From NCBI RefSeq assembly GCF_020181615.1, contig NZ_CP084029.1:310001-374000 (forward strand): a stretch of DNA of 64,000 nucleotides, written 5' to 3'. The stretch comes from [Mycobacterium] crassicus. GTDB taxonomy: Bacteria; Actinomycetota; Actinomycetes; Mycobacteriales; Mycobacteriaceae. The notes under the pieces are model-generated. The model searched no databases and was not told where the DNA came from. It saw only the letters and a list, made by a program, of their open reading frames with translations. Both the position numbers and the translations under genes were made by a program. This document shows, one piece after another, positions 42,592-51,712 of the stretch; position 1 is the stretch's first letter, and each line of letters begins with the position of its first letter.

Positions 42592-44277
42592 ATGGCTAAG
42601 CTCATTGACCTGCCCAGCCAGGCAGCTACCAGGCTCGGGGGATACCTCGATCGCGGTAGCGCCGAGCTGCATTACCTGCGCAAGATCATCGAGTCCGGTG
42701 TCCTGAAGCTGGAGTCGCCGCGGGTCCTGGCGAGCGCACTGGCCGACGGAGCGCGCTGGGGCGAGCTGGGGATGATTCCGGCGCTCAACGCCCGCCGTAA
42801 CCCGAACGGACTCGCCGTCATCGACGACGACGGCAGCATCACGTTCAAGGAGCTCGACGACGCCGCCAATGCGGTGGCCAACGGCTTGATCGCAATGGGT
42901 GTGCGCGGCGGCGACGGGGTGGCGATTCTGGCGCGGAACCACCGCTGGTTCGTGATCGCCAACTACGGCTGCGCCCGGGTCGGCGCCCGGCTGATCCTGC
43001 TCAACAGCGAATTCTCCGGCCCCCAGATCAAGGACGTCTCCGAACGCGAAGGCGCCAAACTGATCATCTACGACGACGAGTACACCGCCGCGGTCGCGCA
43101 GGCCGACCCGCCGCTGGGCAAACTGCGGGCGCTGGGGGTCAACCCCGACGCTGCGGATTCCTCCGGCGACAACCCGCCGGCGAGCACCGACGAGACGCTG
43201 GCGCAGCTGATCGCCCGCAGCAGCAAGGCGCCGGCGCCGAAGGTCACCAAACACGCGTCGATCATCATCCTGACGTCCGGCACCACCGGCACTCCCAAGG
43301 GAGCCAACCGCAACACCCCGCCCACCCTGGCTCCGATCGGCGGAATCCTGTCGCACGTCCCGTTCCGCGCCGGTGAGGTGACCTCGCTGCCGTCGCCGAT
43401 GTTCCACGCGTTGGGCTACCTGCACGGCACCTTGGCGATGTTCTTCGGCTCCACGCTGGTGTTGCGCCGCCGATTCAAGCCGGCCACCGTGCTCGAGGAC
43501 CTGGAAAAGCACAAGGTGACGGGGATGGTCGTCGTCCCGGTCATGCTGTCGCGGATCCTGGACCAGCTGGAGAAGACCGACTCCAAGCCCGACCTGTCCA
43601 ATCTGCGGATCGTGTTCGTCTCCGGGTCGCAGCTCGGCGCCGAACTGGCGACGCGGGCGATGAAGGACCTGGGGCCGGTCATCTACAACATGTACGGCTC
43701 GACCGAGGTTGCGTTCGCGACCATCGCCGGGCCGGCTGACCTGCAGTACAACCCGGCGACGGTGGGACCGGTCGTCAAGGGCGTCAAGGTCCGCATCCTC
43801 GACGACAACGGCTACGAGGTGCCACAGGGCCAGATCGGCCGGATCTTCGTCGGCAACTTCTTCCCGTTCGAGGGCTACACCGGTGGAGGCGGCAAGCAGA
43901 TCATCGACGGGCTGCTGTCATCCGGCGACGTCGGCTACTTCGACGACCGCGGTCTGCTCTATGTGTCCGGCCGCGACGACGAGATGATCGTCTCCGGCGG
44001 TGAGAACGTGTTCCCCGCCGAGGTCGAGGATCTGATCAGCGGGCACCCCGACGTGATCGAAGCGACCGCATTGGGTGTCGAGGACAAGGAGTGGGGTGCG
44101 CGGCTGCGGGCCTTCGTGGTGCGCAAGGAAGGCTCCAGCGTCGACGAGGACACCATCAAGGTCTACGTGAAGGAGCACCTGGCGCGTTACAAGGTGCCGC
44201 GCGAGGTGGTCTTCCTCGACGAGTTGCCCCGCAACCCCACCGGCAAGATCCTCAAGCGCGAGTTGCGGGAGATGTAG
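42592..44277 (+). CDS. fadD2: Acyl-CoA synthetase FadD2
   Basis: A 561-residue acyl-CoA ligase nearly collinear with FadD2 (Rv0270, 560 residues). Motifs: IIILTSGTTGTPKGANR (phosphate loop), NMYGSTEVAFATIAGP, SSGDVGYFDDRGLLYVSGRD, MIVSGGENVFPAEVEDLI and the lysine motif NPTGKILKREL. It activates fatty acids for beta-oxidation or lipid synthesis. It stands alone on the plus strand between the polymerase gene and a convergent DoxD/DoxA gene. Confidence 0.95.
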   Translation: MAKLIDLPSQAATRLGGYLDRGSAELHYLRKIIESGVLKLESPRVLASALADGARWGELGMIPALNARRNPNGLAVIDDDGSITFKELDDAANAVANGLIAMGVRGGDGVAILARNHRWFVIANYGCARVGARLILLNSEFSGPQIKDVSEREGAKLIIYDDEYTAAVAQADPPLGKLRALGVNPDAADSSGDNPPASTDETLAQLIARSSKAPAPKVTKHASIIILTSGTTGTPKGANRNTPPTLAPIGGILSHVPFRAGEVTSLPSPMFHALGYLHGTLAMFFGSTLVLRRRFKPATVLEDLEKHKVTGMVVVPVMLSRILDQLEKTDSKPDLSNLRIVFVSGSQLGAELATRAMKDLGPVIYNMYGSTEVAFATIAGPADLQYNPATVGPVVKGVKVRILDDNGYEVPQGQIGRIFVGNFFPFEGYTGGGGKQIIDGLLSSGDVGYFDDRGLLYVSGRDDEMIVSGGENVFPAEVEDLISGHPDVIEATALGVEDKEWGARLRAFVVRKEGSSVDEDTIKVYVKEHLARYKVPREVVFLDELPRNPTGKILKRELREM

Positions 44278-44303
44278 CCGCTCCTCCGAGTGCGGGGGGA
44301 GCC

Positions 44304-45344
44304 TCAGGAAACGGTTGCGATCGCCTGTTTCCAGGTGGCGCCGCTGATATCGGTGAGGACGAGCGTGTAGGTGTGTGCGGCGTCCCACTGCGTCGACCCG
44401 GTGTCGATGGTCAGCTGCGCCTTGGCGCCCAACGGGACGATCAGGCTGTGTGCGCCGGGTTTGACCTTGGCCACGTAGCGGTTGGCGATCCCCGCTTCGG
44501 GAAGCCGGCTGAGCTGGGCGCCGTCCAGCTGTACGACGGTGTCGCCGGTGGTGTCGTCGAGGACGCTGACGCCGATCAGGAACGAACCGTAGACGTCTGC
44601 TCCTTCGGTCCGGTACAGCTGGAATTGCAGGCTGTCGCCCGCGACCCGGGCATCGGTGAGCTCGATCTCCGGTGCGACCGACTTGTTGTGCAGCGGGCCG
44701 TAGACCCCGCCGTGGAAATGCTGGTTGGTGAACAATGCCAACGCCAGGATGACCAGCGAGCCGGTGAGCACCGCCGGGGCCTTGACGGTGACTTCGCCGG
44801 ACGCCAGCCAGTTGAGCCGGGTTCGCTGTGCGAGCCGCGGGTATCTCGCGGAAAGGAGATGATCCACCGAATAGCGTCCGCCGCCGCTCAAAAACAGCAT
44901 GAATCCGCTGGCCACACCCAGGATGCCGATCTGCCACTCGTCGAGGCAGGTGGTGCCGAGCCAGCCGGCGCTGAGCAGGATGCCGAACGCCAATCCCAGC
45001 ACGGCCAGGCTCATGACCCGGGTGAACAGTCCGACGATCACGCAGATCCCGACGATGCCCTCCACGATGGTGAACACCGTCATCGCCGCGGCGAGCAGGC
45101 CCGGATGGGTCAGCAGGTGCTCGATGATCGGGCCGATGCCGAGCGCGTTCGGGAGAAAGTGGTTGAACTTCTCACCGATGTAGCCGGGCACGTTCGGGTC
45201 CAATTTGTCGTCGATACCGACGCGCCGCCAGAACGCGGAGAAATATGTCCATCCGATGACCAGCCGAACCGGCAGTGCGAACAGTGCGGCGGTGGCGAAA
45301 TGGTGTCCGGTGGTCTGAGTTCTCTCAACGGTGTCAGCGGTCAC
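44304..45344 (-). CDS. DoxD-DoxA fusion, TQO-like membrane protein
   Basis: A 346-residue protein. The N-terminal half has about four to five membrane segments of the DoxX/DoxD type (ALPVRLVIGWTYFSAFWRR; AAAMTVFTIVEGIVGICVIV; LAVLGLAFGILLSAGW), followed by a last segment (GSLVILALALFTNQHF). The C-terminal 150 residues form a DoxA-like beta domain outside the membrane. In Acidianus DoxD and DoxA are the two subunits of thiosulfate:quinone oxidoreductase. GTG 45344 is chosen because GGGAGGGG precedes it. It is not in the equivalent M. tuberculosis interval. A redox role with quinone is inferred; the substrate is unknown. Confidence 0.82.
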   Translation of the reverse strand: MTADTVERTQTTGHHFATAALFALPVRLVIGWTYFSAFWRRVGIDDKLDPNVPGYIGEKFNHFLPNALGIGPIIEHLLTHPGLLAAAMTVFTIVEGIVGICVIVGLFTRVMSLAVLGLAFGILLSAGWLGTTCLDEWQIGILGVASGFMLFLSGGGRYSVDHLLSARYPRLAQRTRLNWLASGEVTVKAPAVLTGSLVILALALFTNQHFHGGVYGPLHNKSVAPEIELTDARVAGDSLQFQLYRTEGADVYGSFLIGVSVLDDTTGDTVVQLDGAQLSRLPEAGIANRYVAKVKPGAHSLIVPLGAKAQLTIDTGSTQWDAAHTYTLVLTDISGATWKQAIATVS

Positions 45345-45430
45345 GTGGGCCCCTCCCGAGTGTGGGTGTTCGTTCACCAGAACACCATCTCGCGTCCGAA
45401 ACCGCACACTCGGCGCCATCGAGAGCGGGC

Positions 45431-47638
45431 CTACGGGTCGCGGGGCAGACCCAGCAGGCGCTCGGCGATGATGTTGAGCTGCACCTCCGACGTGCCGCCG
45501 TAAATGGTGGTGGCGCGGCTCATCAACAGGTACTCGGCCCACTTGCCGGGCAGCTGCTCACGGTCGCCGATCGCGGCGTCACCGGCGAAGGTGGCCACCC
45601 CGAACTCGGCGTAGCCCTGCCCGGTGCGCATCGACAGCAGCTTGGACACCGCTGCCGCCGGCATCGGGTCCTTGCCGGCCAGGGTCAGCAGCGTGGAGCG
45701 CAGATTGAGCAGCTTGGCGGCGTGGCCCTCGGCGATCAACTGGCCCGCCCGGCGCTGTTCGCCCTGGTCGAACCGGCCGTCGCGGATGAACTCCACGAAG
45801 CCGTCCAGGCTGGCCAGGAACGGCATCTCGGACCCGCCGATGGACACCCGCTCGGCCGTCAGCGTGTTGCGGCTGACCTCCCAGCCCCGGTTGACCTCGC
45901 CGAGCACCAACTCATCGGGGACGAACACGTCGTCGATGTAGACGGTGTTGAACATGGCCCCGCCGGTGAGTTCACGCAGCGGACTGACCGTCACGCCTTC
46001 GGCCTTCATGTCCAGCAAGAAGTACGTGATGCCATCATGTTTGGGCGCGGTGGAGTCGGTTCGCGCCAACAGCGCTCCCCAGGAGGAGAACTGTGCGGCC
46101 GACGTCCAGATCTTCTGACCGCTGATCCGCCAGCCACCATCGACCTTGGTCGCCTTGGTGGTCAGGCTGGCCAGGTCTGAACCAGCGCCGGGCTCGGAAA
46201 ACAGTTGGCACCAGATCATTTCGCCGCGGAACGTGGGCGGCAGGAATCGCTGCTTCTGCTCGTCGGTGCCGAACGCCACGATGGATGGGATCAGCCACGC
46301 GGCGATACCCATGGCCTGGCGCCGCACCCGGCCGGCGGTGAACTCCTGCTCGATGATGATCTGTTCGATCGGCTCGGCTGCCCGACCCCACGGCTTCGGC
46401 AGGTAGGGCAGCACCCAGCCGCCCTCGGCGATCGCGACCGTGCGCTCGTCGTGCGGCATGGCCTTGAGTGCGGCGACTTCGGCGCTGATCTCGGCGCGCA
46501 ACTTCTCGGTGTCGGGGTCCAGGTCGATGTCGATCTTGCGCATCCCGCCGGCGACGGCGGTGTCGACGACTCGCTGGGGGTGCTCGGCGCGAGAGCCGAA
46601 CGAGGCGGCGAGGATCAGCGCCCGCCGGTAGTACACACCCGCGTCGTGCTCCCAGGTGAAGCCGATCCCGCCGTGGACCTGGATGCAGTCCTGGGTGCAG
46701 TGCTGCGCTGCCGCGGGCGCCAGGGTGGCCGCGACGGACGTCGCGAACTGCACCGTGGAACCGGCAGCGTCCCAACCGTTTTCCCCGTCGCCCGAGGCCT
46801 CATCGATCGCCCGGGCGGCGTCCCACACCGCGGCGGTGGCTCGCTCGGTGACGGCGATCATCTCCGCGCACTTGTGCTTGATGGCCTGGAACTGGCCGAT
46901 CGGCCGGCCGAACTGCTCGCGGATCTTGGCGTAGTCCGCGGCGGTGTCGGTGGCCCACCGGGCCACGCCGACCGCTTCGGCGGACAGCAGGGTCGAGATC
47001 AGCGCATGGGCCTGCAGCGGGCTGAGGTTGCTCAGCACCGCCGTGTTGTCGACTTCGACACCGTTGGCCCGCACGTGGGCGATCGGGCGCAACGGGTCCA
47101 CGCTGGCGACCGGCTCGATCTCGAGTTGGTCGGCGCGCAGCATCACCCATGCCTCGCCGCTGTCGGTGGCCACGGGCAACACCAGCAGCGCCGCCTGGGC
47201 GGCTGCCACGACGGCCCGGGCCTCCCCGTCGATCACCAGCCCTGAACCGTTGGCGGTGGCGGTCAGACCCGGGTTGAGCGTGACAGTGGCGATCACCTCA
47301 CCGCCGGCCAGGCCCGTCAGCTCGGCGGCCGTGGGGTCGTTCGCGGCGATCAGCGCGCTGGCGATAGCCGACGGCACAAACGGACCGGGCACCGCGCCGT
47401 AGCCGAACTCGGCCAGTACTACCGCCAGCTCCAGGATCCCGAAGCCCTGCCCGCCGACCTTCTCGGGGAGGTGCACACCGGCCAGGCCCTGCTCCGCGGC
47501 GGCCTGCCAGTACGGCGGCGGATTCTGGATGGGGGTGTCCATCGCCGCGTGCAGCAGCTCGGAGGGCACCGCCCGTGCCAGCAGGGACCGCACCGAATCG
47601 GCCAGGTCCTGATGCTCAGAGGTGATCGCTATCGGCAT
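45431..47638 (-). CDS. fadE6: Double-module acyl-CoA dehydrogenase FadE6
   Basis: A 735-residue protein with two acyl-CoA dehydrogenase modules in tandem, like FadE6 (Rv0271c). The first (about 1-365) has a weak active-site region (FTWEHDAGVYYRRALIL). The second (about 370-735) shows the full set: QLFSEPGAGSDLASLTTKA, SGQKIWTSAAQF and YGGTSEVQLNIIAERLLGLP. Probably only the second module is catalytic, or the two modules dimerise as in the FadE heterotetramers. ATG 47638 starts MPIAITSEHQ. A TetR-like inverted repeat lies 37 bp upstream. A hydroxyacid dehydrogenase gene ends 33 bp before it on the same strand. Confidence 0.93.
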   Translation of the reverse strand: MPIAITSEHQDLADSVRSLLARAVPSELLHAAMDTPIQNPPPYWQAAAEQGLAGVHLPEKVGGQGFGILELAVVLAEFGYGAVPGPFVPSAIASALIAANDPTAAELTGLAGGEVIATVTLNPGLTATANGSGLVIDGEARAVVAAAQAALLVLPVATDSGEAWVMLRADQLEIEPVASVDPLRPIAHVRANGVEVDNTAVLSNLSPLQAHALISTLLSAEAVGVARWATDTAADYAKIREQFGRPIGQFQAIKHKCAEMIAVTERATAAVWDAARAIDEASGDGENGWDAAGSTVQFATSVAATLAPAAAQHCTQDCIQVHGGIGFTWEHDAGVYYRRALILAASFGSRAEHPQRVVDTAVAGGMRKIDIDLDPDTEKLRAEISAEVAALKAMPHDERTVAIAEGGWVLPYLPKPWGRAAEPIEQIIIEQEFTAGRVRRQAMGIAAWLIPSIVAFGTDEQKQRFLPPTFRGEMIWCQLFSEPGAGSDLASLTTKATKVDGGWRISGQKIWTSAAQFSSWGALLARTDSTAPKHDGITYFLLDMKAEGVTVSPLRELTGGAMFNTVYIDDVFVPDELVLGEVNRGWEVSRNTLTAERVSIGGSEMPFLASLDGFVEFIRDGRFDQGEQRRAGQLIAEGHAAKLLNLRSTLLTLAGKDPMPAAAVSKLLSMRTGQGYAEFGVATFAGDAAIGDREQLPGKWAEYLLMSRATTIYGGTSEVQLNIIAERLLGLPRDP

Positions 47639-47670
47639 TGCTGCGCCTTTCGGTTGTGCGTGTGGCCAAT

Positions 47671-48627
47671 CTAACAACCAGTCGGTTGATTAACGACGTG
47701 GGTCAGGGGTTGCCCATCGCGCAGCCGCCGGCAGTTGTCGACAGCAGCGGTCAGATAGCGCCGCATGGTGTCGGCGGTGTACCAGCTGACGTGCGGGGTC
47801 AGCACCACGTTGTCCAACCCGAGCAGCGGGTTGTCGGCGGGCACCGGCTCGTCGGCGAACACGTCGAGACCCGCGCCGGCCAGCCGGCCGTTGCCCAGTG
47901 CCTCGATCAGCGCCGATTCGACGACGACGCCGCCGCGCGCGGTGTTGACCAGTACGGCGCCCGGCTTCATCCGCGCCAGCGCGGCGCGGTCGATCAAGCC
48001 CTCGGTCGCCTTGGTCAACGGCACATGCAGCGACACGACGTCGGATTCGGCCAGCAGCTCCGGCAGCGGGCGCCAGCCGGGCCGTCCGTCATCGCGGGTG
48101 CTGGTGTGCAGAACGCCGGCCCCCATGGCGGCGACCATGCCCTCCACCCGCTGAGCGACGCTGCCGTAGCCGACCAGCCCCACCGTGCAGCCGCCGATAT
48201 CGCGGCAGTGCTCGCCCAGATCGGGATCGGTGGGCCACCCGCGTGCCTGCCGGGTCGCGCGATCCAGCGGCAGCAGCCGGCGCAACACCGCGAGCATCAA
48301 CAGGACGGCGCCCTCGGCGACCGACGCGGCGTTGGCCCCGGGCATGTTGGCCACCGCGATCCCGCGCTGCGTCGCGGTGTCGACGTCGATGGTGTTGATT
48401 CCGACGCCGAACTTCTGCACCAGCCGCAGTCGCGGACCGTTGCGCAGATCATCGCCGGACAGTGGCCGCAGCACATGCCAGAGCACCTCGGCCTCGGCCA
48501 GTTCCCGGCTGAAGGTGATGTCGTCATCGGCTGGGCACCACCGGATGTCCAACCAATCCGATTCGGGCGCGACGAATTCGCTGACCTTGATGCCGGGAAC
48601 GAAGTGGGCCAGGACTCTCACCGCCAT
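47671..48627 (-). CDS. D-2-hydroxyacid dehydrogenase family protein
   Basis: A 318-residue NAD-dependent D-isomer-specific 2-hydroxyacid dehydrogenase. The Rossmann motif is GLVGYGSVAQRVEGM; catalytic residues are Arg in KFGVGINTID, Glu in DVFADEP and His in TPHVSWYTADTMRR. It interconverts a 2-hydroxyacid and a 2-ketoacid (glyoxylate/phosphoglycerate type); the substrate is not determined. ATG 48627 overlaps the end of the upstream hydrolase by 10 bp, indicating an operon hydrolase-dehydrogenase-fadE6. The gene is absent between Rv0272c and fadE6 in M. tuberculosis, so it was gained here or lost there. Confidence 0.88.
   Translation of the reverse strand: MAVRVLAHFVPGIKVSEFVAPESDWLDIRWCPADDDITFSRELAEAEVLWHVLRPLSGDDLRNGPRLRLVQKFGVGINTIDVDTATQRGIAVANMPGANAASVAEGAVLLMLAVLRRLLPLDRATRQARGWPTDPDLGEHCRDIGGCTVGLVGYGSVAQRVEGMVAAMGAGVLHTSTRDDGRPGWRPLPELLAESDVVSLHVPLTKATEGLIDRAALARMKPGAVLVNTARGGVVVESALIEALGNGRLAGAGLDVFADEPVPADNPLLGLDNVVLTPHVSWYTADTMRRYLTAAVDNCRRLRDGQPLTHVVNQPTGC
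47675..47688. promoter_or_regulatory. Inverted repeat between the dehydrogenase end and fadE6
   Basis: CAACC-N4-GGTTG, 37 bp before the fadE6 start and inside the last codons of the upstream gene. The half-sites resemble the palindrome at 8379-8392, suggesting an extra promoter and a TetR-type operator for fadE6. Confidence 0.45.
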
Positions 48628-49739
48628 CGTTGTCCGATCCACTCGGCGACGATGTCGGCCTGTTCGTCGCGGGCGCCCGGGGTGGCGAAGTAGTGATCGG
48701 TGTCGACGCTGTGCAGGGCCTTGTCGCCGGTGGCCAGCCCGTCGTAGATGAGCCGTGCATCGGACGGGAACACCCCGGTGTCGGCGTGGGCGTTGATCAC
48801 CAAGCCCGGCACGGTGATCCGCGCCAGGTGCGGCTCGGCGCGGGTCTGCGCGGTCCGTAGGCTCCACATCCCGAGCCAGTTGCTCAAGGTGGTGGCCGCG
48901 GCGATCCCCCGCGGGGACCGGTTGGCCTTCACCGGAGCCCCGGCATAACACATGTTGGGTATGCGGGTGGTGGGCTCCAGTGTCGGGTCGACCATGCGAG
49001 GGTCGGCCCAGGTTCGCATCACCGTGAACGGTCGGTCGGAAAACCCCGCGGCGCGAACACGTTTCAGCTCGGTTTCGGCCCAATTGGTGATGGCGTGGTT
49101 GCGGGCGACCTGGGCGGCCCGGTAGCGGTCGAGGAACTCGCGCGAGTAGGGCGGGCCGTTGTGCTCGGCGAAGAGATCGAGATCGGGGTCGGACGCGACC
49201 GGGTCGTTCTCGTCGACGACGGCACCGTCCATCCAGGCGGTCAACACGTCGGGGCGCCCCGGGTGGGCGGCGCTGGCGACATAGCCGTCGGCGGGCAGCA
49301 GGTCGGTGAGCCCGGTCGCCGGCCGCATGCCGGGCAGGGGTGTGACGTTCGGGTGAATCGCCTGCGACTGATAGGCCGCCATCAGCGACCCACCTCCGGA
49401 GTTTCCCAGCAGCACAACCGTTCTCACCCCGGCAACCTCGCGGAGCCATCGCACCCCGACGCCGATGTCGACCAGGGCGTGGTCGAGCAGGAAGCTGCTC
49501 TCGAAACCCCGGAATCGGGTGTTCCAGCCCAGGAAGCCGATCCCGCGGGCGGCCATGAAATCGGCGAGGTAGTGCTCGGAGAAGTCGATCTGGTAGTGGG
49601 TGGCGATCATGGCCACGTCCGGATTGTGGCCGGCGGCATGGTGATACAGGCCCTGGCACGGGTAGCCGCCGGCACCGGCGCGCTCCGCGGTCGGTGACGG
49701 CAGGCTGATGAACTCCCGGACGATCTCGCGCATGGTCAA
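48618..49739 (-). CDS. Alpha/beta hydrolase (Rv0272c-like)
   Basis: A 373-residue alpha/beta hydrolase similar in length and position to Rv0272c. The nucleophile elbow is VVLLGNSGGGSLMAAYQS; the acid lies near VINAHADTGVFPSDA and the His in DTDHYFATPGARDEQ. No signal peptide is visible, so it acts in the cytoplasm, probably on an ester or thioester. Its ATG overlaps the upstream TetR stop by 4 bp, so TetR, hydrolase, dehydrogenase and fadE6 may be one transcript controlled by the TetR operator at 50416-50437. Confidence 0.85.
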   Translation of the reverse strand: MTMREIVREFISLPSPTAERAGAGGYPCQGLYHHAAGHNPDVAMIATHYQIDFSEHYLADFMAARGIGFLGWNTRFRGFESSFLLDHALVDIGVGVRWLREVAGVRTVVLLGNSGGGSLMAAYQSQAIHPNVTPLPGMRPATGLTDLLPADGYVASAAHPGRPDVLTAWMDGAVVDENDPVASDPDLDLFAEHNGPPYSREFLDRYRAAQVARNHAITNWAETELKRVRAAGFSDRPFTVMRTWADPRMVDPTLEPTTRIPNMCYAGAPVKANRSPRGIAAATTLSNWLGMWSLRTAQTRAEPHLARITVPGLVINAHADTGVFPSDARLIYDGLATGDKALHSVDTDHYFATPGARDEQADIVAEWIGQRWR

Positions 49740-50377
49740 CAGTCCTCCTCGGCGTAGATGGCCCGATAGAACACGTTGGCCAGGGTGCGGATGCAGGCGG
49801 CGTCATCGACGGGCGCCCCGGACCGGGGTGCGGCCAGTTGGACGTAGCAGAACTGGTTGAGCATCGATACGATCGCCTCGGCCAGCAGTTCCGGGTCGTC
49901 ATCGACGCAGTGGCCATCGGTCTGGGCGCGCTTGATCATCTCGGTGATGAGGCCGATCGGTACCGCGCAGATCTCCGCCCAGTATTGAGCGAAGTCGTCG
50001 TTGACCATCGCCAGTTGAGAGACGCCGACTATCTCGGCCAGTCGGTTGCGCCAGGTGTGCCAATGCGCCGCGGTGGCCTGCTCGATCCGCTCCCGATTGG
50101 ACAGGCCGTGACGGACCGCCGCCGATGCCCGCTCACCGGCCTCGTCGCGGAACCGCAGCGCCCACTCGCGGACCATCGCCTCCTTGGACTCGTAATAGTT
50201 GTAGAACGAGGCGGCCGACCGTCCGGCCTCCGCGGTGATGTCGGCGATGGTGGCGGACAGGACCCCTTTGCGGGCGATCACGGTGCGTGCGGCCGCGTCG
50301 ATGGCGGCCTGGGTGCGTCTGCCCCGCTGGGTCGGCAACGGGTCGCGGTGCCCGGGTTGCTCGGAGGGTATCGGCAC
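49736..50377 (-). CDS. TetR-family regulator (Rv0273c-like)
   Basis: A TetR regulator of about 213 residues, comparable to Rv0273c. The helix-turn-helix is KGVLSATIADITAEAGRSAA followed by SFYNYYESKEAMV (about 35-75 from the chosen start). The rest is the helical ligand domain. No start has a convincing ribosome site; GTG 50377 gives a family-like length, and TTG 50413 is an alternative. It is divergent from the glyoxalase gene, and a perfect 8-bp-arm inverted repeat (50416-50437) lies between them, so it probably represses both directions. Confidence 0.85.
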   Translation of the reverse strand: MPIPSEQPGHRDPLPTQRGRRTQAAIDAAARTVIARKGVLSATIADITAEAGRSAASFYNYYESKEAMVREWALRFRDEAGERASAAVRHGLSNRERIEQATAAHWHTWRNRLAEIVGVSQLAMVNDDFAQYWAEICAVPIGLITEMIKRAQTDGHCVDDDPELLAEAIVSMLNQFCYVQLAAPRSGAPVDDAACIRTLANVFYRAIYAEEDC

Positions 50378-50415
50378 CGGATCTGGATTCCCGTCGCTGG
50401 AGGCATGGACCAAAG

Positions 50416-50437
50416 CTGAATCTGATGTTAGATTCAG
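50416..50437. promoter_or_regulatory. TetR operator between the Rv0273c- and Rv0274-like genes
   Basis: CTGAATCT-N6-AGATTCAG, perfect 8-bp arms, lies 28 bp before the glyoxalase start and just before the TetR gene. It is among the clearest operators in the window. Confidence 0.7.
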
Positions 50438-50464
50438 TTTCGCGTCTTGACCAGAGGAGCCGCA

Positions 50465-51040
50465 ATGATCAAGCCCCACGGGGTCAACCCCGAGTTCGAG
50501 TTCAGCGGGATCAACCACGTCGCGCTGGTCTGCTCGGACATGGCCAAGACGGTCGACTTCTACACCAACATCCTCGGGATGCCACTGGTCAAATCGCTGG
50601 ATCTGCCCGGGAACGGCGGGCAGCACTTCTTCTTCGATGCCGGCAACGGCGACTGCGTGGCGTTCTTCTGGTTCCCCGATGCTCCCGACCGGGTGCCGGG
50701 CATCTCGTCGCCGGCCGCCATTCCCGGCATCGGTGAGATCACCAGCGCCGTGAGCACGCTCAACCACCTGGCCTTCCACGTTCCGGCGGACAAGTTCGAC
50801 GCCTACCGGCAGCGACTGAAGGACAAGGGGGTGCGGGTGGGCCCGGTTCTCAACCATGACGACTCGAAGTGGCAGGCCAGCATGACCCTGCACGAGGGTG
50901 TATACGTCCGGTCGTTCTATTTCCAGGATCCCGACGGGATCACACTGGAATTCGCCTGTTGGACGAAGGAGTTCACCGGCGATGCGGAGCATGTCACGCC
51001 GAAGACCGCAGCCGACAGGACGGTCTCGGCCGTCACCTAG
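50465..51040 (+). CDS. Glyoxalase/VOC-family protein (Rv0274-like)
   Basis: A 191-residue vicinal-oxygen-chelate protein matching Rv0274. Two beta-alpha-beta-beta-beta units are visible: SGINHVALVCSDMAKTVDFY to FFFDAGNGDCVAFF, and STLNHLAFHVPADKFDAYRQ to YFQDPDGITLEFACW. His in INHVAL and NHLAFH and Glu in ITLEF are the usual metal ligands. It could be a dioxygenase, lyase or glyoxalase; the substrate is unknown. GAGGAG precedes the ATG. It is divergent from a TetR gene sharing an operator and converges with a second TetR gene, overlapping it by 4 bp. Confidence 0.88.
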   Translation: MIKPHGVNPEFEFSGINHVALVCSDMAKTVDFYTNILGMPLVKSLDLPGNGGQHFFFDAGNGDCVAFFWFPDAPDRVPGISSPAAIPGIGEITSAVSTLNHLAFHVPADKFDAYRQRLKDKGVRVGPVLNHDDSKWQASMTLHEGVYVRSFYFQDPDGITLEFACWTKEFTGDAEHVTPKTAADRTVSAVT

Positions 51041-51675
51041 TCGCGGTACAGGCTGGGGTCGCCGAGCTTTTCCAGCAACGCCGTCAACTGCTCGACCAGC
51101 CGGTCCGGTGCGGACCGCACCTCACCGTTGAGCCAGGCGCTGATCGCCTGGGCGACCCCGCCGACCACGAAGTGCCCGACGCACCTGATCCGGTCGCTGT
51201 CCGGAATGCGCAAGACACTGCCGGCGTGCTGACCGGACAGGATCGCCATCAGGGCGCTGGATTCCACGCGCTTGCGCACCACCACGGCGTTGCTCAGATG
51301 CGCGCCGAACAACAGCCGTCCGATCCGGGCGTCGCCGGCGACGGTCCGCACGATGGTGGCCATAGCCGTCCGGATCTGCTGACCGGGCGGCGCCGATTGC
51401 ATGGCCGACTGGGTTCCGGCGGCCAGGTCGCCGATGACGCCGTCGAAGACGGCGCTGATGAACTCGTCCTTGTCGGCGAAGTTCTCGTAGAAGTAACGGG
51501 CGGTCAGGCCGGCTTGCTGGCAGATGCCTCGTACGGTCACTTCGGCGATCTTCGGCACGTCGGCGCCGAGTAGGTCGAGGCCGGCCTCCAGTAATCGGGC
51601 GCGGCGCGAGGCCTGCCGGTCAGCGGCGTCCACCCCGCCGTAGGGGCGCGCGCCCGAGCCGTTGTCGGAGACCAT
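51037..51675 (-). CDS. TetR-family regulator (Rv0275c-like)
   Basis: A 212-residue TetR regulator. The DNA-binding domain includes VPKIAEVTVRGICQQAGLTA followed by RYFYENFADKDEF; the helical domain follows. ATG 51675 has GGGGGG upstream at useful spacing, and ATG 51684 is possible. It corresponds to Rv0275c and is divergent from the DUF2236 gene. The intergenic region contains a direct repeat TATCAG(G)AAACG, which may be its binding region. Its 3' end overlaps the glyoxalase stop. Confidence 0.85.
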   Translation of the reverse strand: MVSDNGSGARPYGGVDAADRQASRRARLLEAGLDLLGADVPKIAEVTVRGICQQAGLTARYFYENFADKDEFISAVFDGVIGDLAAGTQSAMQSAPPGQQIRTAMATIVRTVAGDARIGRLLFGAHLSNAVVVRKRVESSALMAILSGQHAGSVLRIPDSDRIRCVGHFVVGGVAQAISAWLNGEVRSAPDRLVEQLTALLEKLGDPSLYRD

Positions 51676-51712
51676 GCCCCCCATCTTGACATCGCGGAGG
51701 GACACAGACCAA

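Noticed and set aside
47671..49917. A 748-residue fusion on the minus strand upstream of the hydroxyacid dehydrogenase
   Set aside because: The first 430 residues are a shadow of the hydrolase gene in another frame; the real gene starts at ATG 48627.
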